Assembly (NCBI RefSeq): GCF_032586155.1
Contig: NZ_JAWHTC010000002.1
Location: forward strand, 496,001 to 560,000
DNA length: 64,000 nt
Direction of reading: 5' to 3'
Source of the DNA: JAWHTC01 sp032586155
GTDB taxonomy: Bacteria; Pseudomonadota; Alphaproteobacteria; Rhodobacterales; Rhodobacteraceae
Below the pieces are notes generated by a model, which saw only the letters and a program-made list of their open reading frames with translations, searched no databases and was not told the origin of the DNA. Shown here in pieces: positions 49,119 through 57,540 of the stretch. The stretch's first letter is position 1. Each line of letters begins with the position of its first letter. Made by a program: the position numbers and the translations under genes.

Positions 49119-51380
49119 ATGAGCAAGCTGCCAACCAAGGACGAGATCCTGCAATGGATCACGGACAACCCGACCGAGACCTCAAAGCGTGACATCTCCC
49201 GTGCTTTCGGCATCAAGGGGGCGGCGCGGATCGACCTGAAACGCATGCTCAAGGAGCTCGAGGCCGAAGGCCACCTTGCCAAGCGCAAGAAAACCTATCG
49301 CGACCCGGACAAGCTGCCGCCAGTGGCGGTGCTGCAGGTGGGTGAACCCACCCTTGATGGCGACATGACCGCCCGTCCGATGGAATGGCAGGGGGACGCA
49401 GACGAACCGCGTATCCTGATCATCACCCGCGCCTCGGACCCCGCCCTTGGCTCCGGTGACCGCATCCTGGCCCGCCTGACCGAGGTCAAAGGCGAGTTCC
49501 AGTACGAGGCCCGGCTGATCCGCCGCATCGGCACCAACCCGCGCCGGGTGCTGGGTGTCTTCCGCAAGACGCCTGAGGGTGGGCGCATCCTGCCAATCGA
49601 CAAGGGCGACGGCAAGGAATGGCTGGTCGGCAAAACCAACACCGGTGGCGCCAAGGAAGGCGAGCTGGTCGAGGCCGAGCAATCCGGTCCCAAGGGGCGC
49701 ATGGGCCTACCCCAGGCGCGTATCGTCAACCGCCTGGGCGATCCGACCCAACCGCGCGCCGTGTCCCTCATCGCCATTCACCAACATGGGCTGCCGCATG
49801 AATTCCCCGACGAGGTGATCGCCGAGGCCGACACCATGCATCCCGCGGGCTTGGACGGGCGCGAGGACATGCGGGACATGCCGCTCATTACCATCGACCC
49901 GGCCGATGCGCGCGACCATGACGATGCCTGCTGGGCCCATGTCGATGATGACCCCAAGAACGAAGGCGGCCATGTCCTGTGGGTCGCCATCGCCGATGTC
50001 GCCCATTATGTCCGCCCCGGCACGGCACTCGATGGCGAGGCCCGCAAACGCGGCAATTCCTCGTATTTCCCCGATCGTGTCGTGCCGATGCTGCCCGATC
50101 GCCTGTCCGGCGATCTGTGCTCGCTGCACGAAGGGGTTGAGCGCGCCTGTTTGGCGGTCCGCATCCAGATTGACGCCCATGGTGAAAAGATCGGCCACCG
50201 CTTTGTCCGCGGGTTGATGCGCTCGGTCGCTTCGCTGAACTACCGCGAGGTTCAGGCCGCAATGGACGGCGACGTGAATGACAAGGTGGCCCCTCTGATG
50301 GACGAGGTCATCCGCCCGCTTTATGCCGCCTATGACGCCCTGATCCAGGCGCGCAACAAACGCCAGCCGCTCGACCTCGACCTGCCCGAACGCAAAATCG
50401 TCCTCTCCGACGCGGGCGAGGTTGAATCCGTCAACTTTGCCGACCGGCTCGATGCGCATCGGCTTATCGAGGAATTCATGATCCTCGCCAATGTCGCCGC
50501 CGCCGAGGACCTGATCGCCCGCAAGTCGCCGCTTCTTTTTCGCGTGCACGAGGAACCACCCAAGGAAAAGCTCGATGCCCTGCGCGACACCGCCCAGACG
50601 GCGGGCCTGACACTGGCCAAGGGGCAGGTGCTGAAAACCTCGCACCTCAATTCGCTGCTGGCCCAGGCCGAAGGCTCGGATCATGACGAGTTGATCAACC
50701 TCGCCACCCTGCGCTCGATGACGCAGGCCTACTATAGCCCCAGTAATTTTGGCCATTTCGGCCTGGCGCTTCAAGCCTATGCGCATTTCACCTCGCCGAT
50801 CCGGCGCTATAGCGACCTGATCGTGCACCGGGCGCTGATCTCGGCGCATAAATGGGGCGATGATGGGCTCTCACCCGAAGGCATCCAGCGGCTGGAACCC
50901 ACCGCGGCGCATATCAGCGAAACCGAACGCCGCTCGATGATGGCCGAACGCGATACCACCGACCGCTACCTCGCCGCCTTCCTCTCCGAACGGGTCGGCA
51001 GCGATTTCGCCGGTCGCGTCTCGGGTATCGCCCGGTTCGGCGTCTTTGTCAGGCTTGATGAAACCGGGGCCGACGGGCTCATCCCAATGCGTAACCTTGG
51101 CAACGAATACTACCATTTCGACCGTGAAAGCGGCACTCTGACCGGCTCGGATACCGGTCATGAAATCGCCCTTGGTGACCGCGTTGTCGTCCGCCTGGCC
51201 GAGGCCGCCCCGGTCACCGGTGGCCTCGCGCTCGAACTCATCACCCACGAGGGCAAATCCCTGCCCCAGGGCAGCGGCTCGGGCCGCGGCCGGCGTGGCA
51301 AACCGGCCAAGCGCAAACTCTCTCGCGCCAAGAAAAAATCGGCCAAGACTGCCCGCAAGGTCACGCGCCGCCGCAAGTGA
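49119..51380 (+). CDS. rnr: Ribonuclease R
   Basis: Processive 3'-5' exoribonuclease. N-terminal winged-helix (EILQWITDNPTETSKRDISR), two cold-shock domains, the RNB catalytic domain (ITIDPADARDHDDACWAHVD with the metal-binding Asp cluster, near residue 260), and a C-terminal S1 domain (GRVSGIARFGVFVRLDETGA) followed by a very basic tail (KRKLSRAKKKSAKTARKVTR). 753 residues from MSKLPTKDEILQWI, with AGGGGAG upstream. All parts are present. It degrades structured RNA and helps rRNA quality control. Confidence 0.95.
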   Translation: MSKLPTKDEILQWITDNPTETSKRDISRAFGIKGAARIDLKRMLKELEAEGHLAKRKKTYRDPDKLPPVAVLQVGEPTLDGDMTARPMEWQGDADEPRILIITRASDPALGSGDRILARLTEVKGEFQYEARLIRRIGTNPRRVLGVFRKTPEGGRILPIDKGDGKEWLVGKTNTGGAKEGELVEAEQSGPKGRMGLPQARIVNRLGDPTQPRAVSLIAIHQHGLPHEFPDEVIAEADTMHPAGLDGREDMRDMPLITIDPADARDHDDACWAHVDDDPKNEGGHVLWVAIADVAHYVRPGTALDGEARKRGNSSYFPDRVVPMLPDRLSGDLCSLHEGVERACLAVRIQIDAHGEKIGHRFVRGLMRSVASLNYREVQAAMDGDVNDKVAPLMDEVIRPLYAAYDALIQARNKRQPLDLDLPERKIVLSDAGEVESVNFADRLDAHRLIEEFMILANVAAAEDLIARKSPLLFRVHEEPPKEKLDALRDTAQTAGLTLAKGQVLKTSHLNSLLAQAEGSDHDELINLATLRSMTQAYYSPSNFGHFGLALQAYAHFTSPIRRYSDLIVHRALISAHKWGDDGLSPEGIQRLEPTAAHISETERRSMMAERDTTDRYLAAFLSERVGSDFAGRVSGIARFGVFVRLDETGADGLIPMRNLGNEYYHFDRESGTLTGSDTGHEIALGDRVVVRLAEAAPVTGGLALELITHEGKSLPQGSGSGRGRRGKPAKRKLSRAKKKSAKTARKVTRRRK

Positions 51381-51524
51381 ACCTGCACGATTCCTGCTCG
51401 GTGTATGGGTTCAAAACCCACCACCCCATTGCTGCCCGACGGCACCGGGGCGGGCCGCGCAGCCATTGCCACAAGCGAACCACCGGAACAGGATGGGTGG
51501 TGCCAGAGGGCGGCAATTCCCGCT

Positions 51525-51941
51525 TCAATAGCGCCGCCGCGTGCAGGTCATCTCGGTCACCTTCTCACCCAGCCCTCTATTGACGTAGGTATCGTCGATA
51601 TCACAGTCGTATTCGACCTTGCCAGGGAGAACCTCGATTGGCTCAGCCCCCTTGCCGCATTTCAACCGCGCCTCAATCAAGGCCTGATCCCCTCCCAGCT
51701 TCGCCACCGAGCAGCCCGAAACCTTCTCGATCGCCGCCACCGCTCGCGGCGCCACGGCTTCCAACCGCGGCGCCCATTCCCGGTTCAACCGAATGGCTTC
51801 CGCCCGGTTGCCGTCCACTCGCACGTCAAACGTGCTTTGGCCGATGGTGATCCGCACCGGTTCCACCCCGCGAAACCCCGGGCTGGGGGTGTTGCAGGCA
51901 GCCAGGGCCACGGCGAATACAAGGCAAACAAGACGCTTCAT
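51525..51941 (-). CDS. Small putative lipoprotein
   Basis: A 138-residue protein with a lipobox (VALAAC) near residue 16, after MKRLVCLVFAVALAAC. Four later Cys (SGCSVAK, KCGKG, YDCDIDD, MTCTRRRY) may form disulfides. No known family. The start at 51941 avoids an upstream in-frame alternative. The rnr gene is convergent. Confidence 0.65.
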   Translation of the reverse strand: MKRLVCLVFAVALAACNTPSPGFRGVEPVRITIGQSTFDVRVDGNRAEAIRLNREWAPRLEAVAPRAVAAIEKVSGCSVAKLGGDQALIEARLKCGKGAEPIEVLPGKVEYDCDIDDTYVNRGLGEKVTEMTCTRRRY

Positions 51942-52001
51942 ACCCCGATCTGACTGCATCGTGGTTAACAGACGGTTAATGAACTTGCTGATCTTGTGCT
52001 T

Positions 52002-52421
52002 TTACGCGTCCGGTGAGTACAGATGCGGCCGCCCAGAGGGGTCGGAGATGTAACATGTTTGAGGCGTGATTTTCATTTTCGTCGAACGTCGGCTTGGCAA
52101 CTTCATTTGTTCAGTCGCCGCTTTCGCCTTTTCCCCAGAACAATAGGGGATTTTTACCTGTTGATATCGCTTATCCCTCATACACAGTTCAAAATTTTTC
52201 ATGCGCAACGCGGCGTTGGTATCCGTAGAATAAATGCCAACGTACGGTGCCCATCCGATTTGTGTATTTACTGGCACCTTCTGCGCGGCAACGGTACTGC
52301 ATTGTACATAGTCTCGTTCATAACGATCATATGTTACTCCTTGTTTTACAAAGAAGCTTTGATCAACGCAGGCCGTAAGAATAACCGAACCTGCAATAGC
52401 CGCCGGAAGAATGAATCTCAT
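52002..52421 (-). CDS. Low-GC putative lipoprotein
   Basis: A 139-residue protein starting MRFILPAAIAGSVILTAC (lipobox LTAC) at 52421. The mature region has several Cys (VQCSTVAAQ, ELCMRDKRY, PYCSGEK, QTCYISD) and aromatic residues. Codon usage and base composition are clearly AT-richer than the surrounding genes, which suggests horizontal transfer of a short segment (about 52.0-52.6 kb). No family recognised. Confidence 0.6.
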   Translation of the reverse strand: MRFILPAAIAGSVILTACVDQSFFVKQGVTYDRYERDYVQCSTVAAQKVPVNTQIGWAPYVGIYSTDTNAALRMKNFELCMRDKRYQQVKIPYCSGEKAKAATEQMKLPSRRSTKMKITPQTCYISDPSGRPHLYSPDA

Positions 52422-52663
52422 TTTTGCCCCCAAAAGATTGTCAATCTTTGTAGCGCTCAACTTTAAGGATTTGCAATACCTAAGTGATGTGACTTAGCGT
52501 CTGCACCGCGTTTCATGACCTCGGGCCAAGTCACCAATTCTCTCGCCCTCTGCGACAAAAAGTTCATCCACGAGTCAGCTTTTCCAGTTGTATTCCAAAA
52601 GTCGCATGTTACCTAATATTCGAAAATCAATATGTGAGTCACCACCCAATTCAGAAGCATCCC

Positions 52664-53878
52664 ATGTCGACCAACGTCAAACGCCCGGCGGACGCGTATT
52701 CGCCACTTTACTTCCTCGGCGCTCTTGGCGCGGGTGGCCTCTCGGTCACCTTCTTCATGTTCCTGTTCTTCTGGGTGCCCCACAACGGCCGCCCGGTGCC
52801 GATTTTCGAAGATATCATGGCCGCTTTCTCGCAGGGCGACCTGCCCCAGCAGGTCGCCATCGTGATCGCATGGATCGGCATTGCCACCTTCGCCTTCCTC
52901 AACATCAAATACCTTCTGTGGAACTTCTCGGCGCTTGCGGCGTTCAAGAAAACCGACGCCTACGAGAAACTGCGCAATTCCAACGCCGAAACCACCCTTC
53001 TGGCGGGTCCTCTGGCCACGGCCATGACCATCAACGGGTTGTTCATCGTCGGCCTCGTCTTCGTACCCAAGCTCTGGACCATCGTGGAATATCTCTTCCC
53101 CCTCGCCATGGTTGCCTTCGGCATCGTCGGCATCTGGGCGCTGCGCATCATCGGTGACTTCCTGGGCCGCGTGCTGTCTCAGGGCGGCATCTTCGACGTC
53201 ACCGCCCATAACAGCTTCGCCCAGTTGCTGCCGGCCTTTGCCCTGTCGATGGTCGCCGTCGGTTTCGCCGCCCCCGCCGCGATGAGCACCGCAACCGTGA
53301 CCGTTGGTGCGGCGATGGTCATCTCGACCTTCTTCGGCATGGCCGCGCTGATTTACGCCGTGGTTGCCGCGATCACCGCATTTTCCTCGATGCTGCACTA
53401 TGGCACCGCGAAAGAGGCCGGCCCGACCCTGATGGTCATCGTCCCGATCGTCACCATCCTGTCGATCATGATGCTGCGCCAAAGCCACGGGTTGCACGTC
53501 ACTTTCAACGTCCACACCTCTGCCGGTGAAACCATGGTCTTTCTTGCCCGGATGATCGCCATCCAGGTCATCTTCCTGATGCTGGGTCTCACAGTCCTGC
53601 GCCGTCAGGGATATTTCAAGGATTTCGTATTCGGCTCGAAAACCTCGCCCGGTTCCTACGCGCTGGTCTGCCCCGGCGTTGCCTTCGCGGTGCTGATGCA
53701 GTTCTTCATCAACAAGGGCCTCGTGGCTGCCGGCGTGCTGACCAAGTTCTCACTCGCGTACTGGGGCATCACCTTTGTGCCGCTGATCTCGATGTCGCTG
53801 ATGGTTCTCCTGGTCTTCCGCCTTAACCGCCAGTACTTCGGCAAGTCCGCCACCCCGGCGGCGGTCCCTGCCGAGTAA
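52664..53878 (+). CDS. Polytopic membrane protein, about ten helices, TsoY/SLAC1-like
   Basis: A 404-residue integral membrane protein that starts MSTNVKRPADAYSPLYFLGA at 52664 and has about ten hydrophobic helices. The opening YFLGALGAGGLSVTFFMFLF and a late SYALVCPGVAFAVLMQFFIN are the most characteristic segments. The layout is like the TehA/SLAC1 anion-channel group. I also recall an NCBI family called TsoY (seleno)protein in Rhodobacterales of this sort, with Cys at a position that can be selenocysteine; VCPGVAF could be it, but that is from memory and weak. A terminator-like set of hairpins follows. Confidence 0.55.
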   Translation: MSTNVKRPADAYSPLYFLGALGAGGLSVTFFMFLFFWVPHNGRPVPIFEDIMAAFSQGDLPQQVAIVIAWIGIATFAFLNIKYLLWNFSALAAFKKTDAYEKLRNSNAETTLLAGPLATAMTINGLFIVGLVFVPKLWTIVEYLFPLAMVAFGIVGIWALRIIGDFLGRVLSQGGIFDVTAHNSFAQLLPAFALSMVAVGFAAPAAMSTATVTVGAAMVISTFFGMAALIYAVVAAITAFSSMLHYGTAKEAGPTLMVIVPIVTILSIMMLRQSHGLHVTFNVHTSAGETMVFLARMIAIQVIFLMLGLTVLRRQGYFKDFVFGSKTSPGSYALVCPGVAFAVLMQFFINKGLVAAGVLTKFSLAYWGITFVPLISMSLMVLLVFRLNRQYFGKSATPAAVPAE

Positions 53879-53906
53879 TACCGCGAGGCTTGTCTCTCGG
53901 TACCTG

Positions 53907-53983
53907 CCGCTGTGCGAAGCTCATCGTCGCGCAGCGGCAAACGGGTGGGGGGTGGTCTTCCTCCAAAAAACGACCCCCCACCC
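53907..53983 (+). terminator. Two hairpins after the membrane-protein gene
   Basis: TGCCGCTG (53907) with CAGCGGCA (ending 53940), and a 10-bp GGGTGGGGGG (53943-53952) with CCCCCCACCC (53974-53983) with a 21-base loop rich in A. Between convergent genes (membrane protein and OYE), so either or both could terminate; no strong T-run. Confidence 0.5.
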
Positions 53984-53996
53984 AAATTCCCTTCGC

Positions 53997-55121
53997 TTAG
54001 TCCAGCGTCATCAGCATGTCCTTGGTATAGGGTCGCATGTCGCCGTATTCCCCGGAAAGCACCCGATTGGCCCAGTCCGGATTGGCGATCAGCGCCCGCC
54101 CGACGGCCACCAGGTCAAACTCGCCTCGACCGACCCGCGCCACCAGCTCATCAATCCCCGTCGGTTCCGCCTCGCGGAAATTCGCGGTGCCATCATCGGG
54201 CAGGAAATCGGCATTCAGCCCCACGCTGCCCACCGTGACCGTCGGCTTGCCGGTTAGCTTCTTCACCCAACCTGCAAGGTTCAAGTCACTGCCCTCGAAC
54301 TCGGGCTCCCAGAACCGCCGCGTCGAGCAGTGGAAAATATCCACCCCGGCCTCAGCCAACGGCTGAACGAACGCCTCCAGCTCCTCCGGTGTTTCCACCA
54401 GCCGCGCGGAATAGTCCTGCTGCTTCCACTGCGACCAGCGGAAGATCACCGGGAAGTCCGGCCCCACTGCCGCGCGCACGGCCTTCACAACCTCCAACGC
54501 GAACCGCGAGCGATGCGCCAGATCACCACCGTATTCGTCCTCGCGCACATTCGTCCCGTCCCAGAAGAACTGGTCGATCAAGTAGCCATGCGCCCCGTGG
54601 ATCTCGACCGCGTCAAATCCGATCTCCTTGGCCGATGCCGCGGCCTTGGCAAAGGCCGCAACAACCTCGTCAATATCCTCCTGCGTCATCGCGTGACCGG
54701 TCACCTTGCCCGGTTTGACCATGCCGCTGGGGCTGTATCCCGGCGTATCCCCGCCCGGATTGACCCCCGGTTTGCGAATGGCCCCCACATGCCAGATCTG
54801 CGGCGCGATCTTGCCACCCTCGGCATGCACCGCCTCAACAACCTTTTCCCACCCGGCCAATGCCTCGTCACCGAAAAACGCCGGCACGTTGGGATAGGCA
54901 ATCGCCGCCTTGTGGTCGATGAATGTGCCCTCGGTAACAATTAGGCCCACGCCCCCCGCCGCGCGGCGCCGGTAATACTCGATCACCTTCGCGTTCGGCA
55001 CGTTGCCCGGCGAATAGGTCCGCGTCATCGGCGCCATCACGATCCGGTTGCGCAACTCCAGCGGTCCAAGGGCAACGGGGTCATTCAGTGTTTTCGTATC
55101 CGGCACAGACAGGCTCCTCAT
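53997..55121 (-). CDS. Old Yellow Enzyme-family NADH:flavin oxidoreductase
   Basis: FMN-binding TIM-barrel ene-reductase of the OYE family. Diagnostic segments: GPLELRNRIVMAPMTRTYSP, IWHVGAIRKPGVNPGG (the His/Asn substrate pair appears as WHVG here), DAVEIHGAHGYLIDQFFWDG and GRALIANPDWANRV. 374 residues starting at 55121. Reduces electron-poor double bonds in vitro; physiological substrate unknown. Convergent with the membrane protein gene. Confidence 0.92.
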   Translation of the reverse strand: MRSLSVPDTKTLNDPVALGPLELRNRIVMAPMTRTYSPGNVPNAKVIEYYRRRAAGGVGLIVTEGTFIDHKAAIAYPNVPAFFGDEALAGWEKVVEAVHAEGGKIAPQIWHVGAIRKPGVNPGGDTPGYSPSGMVKPGKVTGHAMTQEDIDEVVAAFAKAAASAKEIGFDAVEIHGAHGYLIDQFFWDGTNVREDEYGGDLAHRSRFALEVVKAVRAAVGPDFPVIFRWSQWKQQDYSARLVETPEELEAFVQPLAEAGVDIFHCSTRRFWEPEFEGSDLNLAGWVKKLTGKPTVTVGSVGLNADFLPDDGTANFREAEPTGIDELVARVGRGEFDLVAVGRALIANPDWANRVLSGEYGDMRPYTKDMLMTLD

Positions 55122-55296
55122 TCAGCAATTTGCCTCTAACAATGCACTTTCGCCCCAACAGGCAAGCACGTGGCGAAACATCGTGACGTCACGCCCTCAC
55201 GACGTCACGGCATTTTCATACCAGCCCCGCACAAAAACCCCCTTGCAACCGCACGCCCCGATGATCATCCTCGGAACCTGCAACAGGAGACCGCCG

Positions 55297-55905
55297 ATGA
55301 CCGAGGACAGCACCCGCCACGCCAGCAAGATGGCCAAGAAAAAGGCCGCCCGCGACAAGATCATGGCGACCAAGACCGACCAGAAGGGGTTGATCATCGT
55401 CCACACCGGCAAGGGCAAGGGCAAATCCTCGGCCGCCTTCGGGATGATCTTCCGCTGTATCGCGCACGACATGAAATGCGCCGTGGTGCAGTACATCAAG
55501 GGCGGCATGTCCACCGGCGAGCGGGACATGATCCAGCGCCATTTCTCCGACACCTGCGCCTTTCACACCATGGGCGAAGGCTTCACCTGGGAAACCCAGG
55601 ACCGCGACCGCGACATCGAAATGGCCCGCGCTGCCTGGGAGAAATCCAAGGAGTTGATCCGGGACCCTGCCAACAAGATGGTGCTGCTCGACGAGATCAA
55701 CATCGCGCTGCGCTATGACTATATCCCGATCAACGACGTGGTCGATTTCCTGGTCAACGAAAAACCCGAGATGACCCATGTCGTCCTCACTGGGCGTAAC
55801 GCCAAGGAAGAATTGATCGAGGTCGCCGACCTCGTGACTGAAATGGAACTGATCAAGCACCCGTTCCGCTCGGGAATCAAGGCGCAGATCGGGGTGGAGT
55901 TCTGA
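55297..55905 (+). CDS. cobO: Cob(I)yrinic acid a,c-diamide adenosyltransferase
   Basis: Transfers the 5'-deoxyadenosyl group of ATP to cobalt in corrinoids. P-loop VHTGKGKGKSSAAFGM near residue 36, then VVQYIKGGMSTGERDMIQRH, MVLLDEINIALRYDYI, and the closing EMELIKHPFRSGIKAQIGVE. Start at 55297 (MTEDSTRHASKMAKKK) follows AGGAG. 202 residues, normal for the BtuR/CobO type. It lies in the same window as a B12-riboswitch cobalt importer. Confidence 0.95.
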   Translation: MTEDSTRHASKMAKKKAARDKIMATKTDQKGLIIVHTGKGKGKSSAAFGMIFRCIAHDMKCAVVQYIKGGMSTGERDMIQRHFSDTCAFHTMGEGFTWETQDRDRDIEMARAAWEKSKELIRDPANKMVLLDEINIALRYDYIPINDVVDFLVNEKPEMTHVVLTGRNAKEELIEVADLVTEMELIKHPFRSGIKAQIGVEF

Positions 55906-55945
55906 CAACGACGGCTACCAAGCGCTGAACAGAGGACCCCACGTC

Positions 55946-56293
55946 ATGCCAGAAACCCGCCTCCTGACCGAATTCGGCATCGGCACCTCGCTGCGTCGCC
56001 AGGACTATACCGAGGCCACGCTGCGCGCGATCCGCGACGCGCTGTGGCGCAATTCGATCAACCTCGCCGAGCTGTTCGGCGCCCCCAAGGAAGCGATGAT
56101 CCTCGATGTGGACATCGGCGTTGCCCAGCCCGACGCAGTGGACATAGACCAGGTCAAGGCGGCCTTTCCTTACGGCCAGCCTCGCATCCATGTGACCAAA
56201 GGCGGGCTCGACGTGCCCCGTCCCGATGCCCCACCCAACGTGATCGCCAATGTCGCCATCTCTGTCTCTCTCGACCTGGAGGCGCAATCATGA
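55946..56293 (+). CDS. Lin0512-family protein, first copy (motif degenerate)
   Basis: A 115-residue protein of the Lin0512 family (TIGR02058/PF09585), unknown function. It has the overall pattern (TEFGIGTSLRRQDYTEATLR, then AIRDALWRNSINLAELFG, and IHVTKGGLDVPRPDAPPNVI). The family motif GxGxDxHG is here GIGTSLRR, so the conserved Asp, His and Gly are missing. The TGA overlaps the ATG of the next gene (ATGA), so both are translated together. Located 40 bp after cobO. Confidence 0.8.
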   Translation: MPETRLLTEFGIGTSLRRQDYTEATLRAIRDALWRNSINLAELFGAPKEAMILDVDIGVAQPDAVDIDQVKAAFPYGQPRIHVTKGGLDVPRPDAPPNVIANVAISVSLDLEAQS

Positions 56294-56652
56294 GTGACCA
56301 GCGCTTCATCATCGAAATGGGCATGGGCAATGACCTGCACGGGGAAAACTACACCAAGGCCGCCACCCGCGCCGTGGAAAGCGCAATGCGCCGCTCGTCC
56401 CTGCATATCCTCGGCCTGCCCGGCATCGACAGGGACACCTTGCGAGTCAAGGTCACCATCGGCGTCCAAAACCCCGACGCCATCGACTCAGCCGCCATAG
56501 CCGCGCTTCTACCCATCGGCATGCCCGAGGTGGTGGTCCTGCATGGCGGCCTCAACTCGACCCACCCTGATACCGGCGAGATCATCGTCATCGCCAGCGC
56601 CGCGGTCGAGGCCTTCCTGCCGGTTCAATTCGGGGCCTGCAAACCAACCTGA
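56290..56652 (+). CDS. Lin0512-family protein, second copy (motif intact)
   Basis: A 120-residue Lin0512 protein: FIIEMGMGNDLHGENYTKAA contains the full GxGxDxHG motif (GMGNDLHG), followed by VKVTIGVQNPDAIDSAAIAA and a closing GGLNSTHPDTGEIIVIASAA. Its partner lacks the motif, which suggests a heteromer with one active subunit. The pair follows cobO, so a corrinoid or nucleotide role is possible but unproven. Confidence 0.82.
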   Translation: MSDQRFIIEMGMGNDLHGENYTKAATRAVESAMRRSSLHILGLPGIDRDTLRVKVTIGVQNPDAIDSAAIAALLPIGMPEVVVLHGGLNSTHPDTGEIIVIASAAVEAFLPVQFGACKPT

Positions 56653-56664
56653 TCCCCAGAGTCA

Positions 56665-56685
56665 TTGCGCCGCCTTCGGCGTCGC
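56665..56685. repeat. Short repeated GC-rich hairpin, copy 2
   Basis: Identical over 21 bases to 48861-48881 (core GCGCCGCCTTCGGCGTCGC). Here it lies 12 bases after the Lin0512 stop. Confidence 0.55.
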
Positions 56686-56727
56686 GGCAGGCACCGCATG
56701 CATGCGCGGCTTGTCCGGCCCGTCAGG

Positions 56728-56746
56728 TGGTCATATTATCTGACCA
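56728..56746. promoter_or_regulatory. Operator-like palindrome before the GntR gene
   Basis: TGGTCA (56728-56733), seven bases, TGACCA (56741-56746): a perfect 6+6 inverted repeat of the TGGTC..GACCA type typical of FadR-subfamily GntR regulators. It ends 8 bases before the AGGAGG ribosome site of the GntR gene, suiting autoregulation. Confidence 0.65.
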
Positions 56747-56765
56747 ATATCCCCAGGAGGCTACG

Positions 56766-57533
56766 TTGCCCTTTCAGCCCGTCCAGCCCGAAAAGCTCTC
56801 TTCCGCAGTGATCCGCCAGATCGAGCGGTTGATCCTGCGCGGCGTTTTACGCCCCGGAGACCGCCTGCCCTCGGAACGCGACCTGGCCGAACGGCTGGCC
56901 GTCTCGCGCCCCTCACTGCGCGATGCCATCGCCGACCTGCAGGAGCGCGGCCTTCTGACCAAACGTGCCGGATCGGGCATCTTCGTGGCCGAGGTTCTGG
57001 GGTCCGCCTTTTCCCCGGCGCTGGTGCAGCTCTTTGGCAATCACCCCGAGGCGGTGCATGATTTCCTGTCTTTCCGCCGCGACATGGAAGGGCTGGCCGC
57101 CGAGCGTGCCGCCCGTCACGCCTCGAATCTCGATCTGCAAGTCATCGACCGGGCCTTCCGCCGCATGGAGACCACCAAGACCCGCCCCGACCCGCAGGAA
57201 GAGGCCGATCTCGATGCCGCCTTCCACATGAGTGTGATCGAAGCCTCCCACAACGTGGTGATGCTGCACATGATGCGGGCGATGTATGACCTGCTGCGCC
57301 AGGGCGTGATGTTCAACCGCGCGCGCATGTTCGCCCAGAACACCACCCGCGAGGAGCTTTTGGCCCAGCATCGCGCCATCAACGACGCGCTGCAAAGCCG
57401 CGATCCAAGGGCGGCGCGGCAGGCCTCCGAGGCCCATCTCGATTTCATCGCTGACGCCTACGAGGCCCAGCGCAAAACCGACCGCAACGCGGAAACCGCC
57501 CGCCAGCGGATCGAGCACGACACCGCGGAATAA
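56766..57533 (+). CDS. GntR/FadR-type (FCD) transcriptional regulator
   Basis: DNA-binding regulator with an N-terminal winged helix (RQIERLILRGVLRPGDRLPS, ERDLAERLAVSRPSLRDAIA) and a C-terminal helical FCD ligand domain with metal-binding His (RDMEGLAAERAARHASNLDL, DLDAAFHMSVIEASHNVVML). The start is a TTG at 56766 (protein MPFQPVQPEKLSS), with AGGAGG at 56755-56760; upstream starts have no ribosome site and would cover the operator. 255 residues, usual for PdhR/LldR-like regulators. The convergent MDR gene may not be the target; no clear target operon is in the window. Confidence 0.88.
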   Translation: MPFQPVQPEKLSSAVIRQIERLILRGVLRPGDRLPSERDLAERLAVSRPSLRDAIADLQERGLLTKRAGSGIFVAEVLGSAFSPALVQLFGNHPEAVHDFLSFRRDMEGLAAERAARHASNLDLQVIDRAFRRMETTKTRPDPQEEADLDAAFHMSVIEASHNVVMLHMMRAMYDLLRQGVMFNRARMFAQNTTREELLAQHRAINDALQSRDPRAARQASEAHLDFIADAYEAQRKTDRNAETARQRIEHDTAE

Positions 57534-57540
57534 ACCTGGC

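Noticed and set aside
51405..51440. tRNA-like T-arm (GGGTTCAAAACCC) near 51.41 kb
   Set aside because: No acceptor stem, D-arm or anticodon arm can be completed around it; similar GGTGGGTT/AACCCACC hairpins are terminators in this window (58586-58603).
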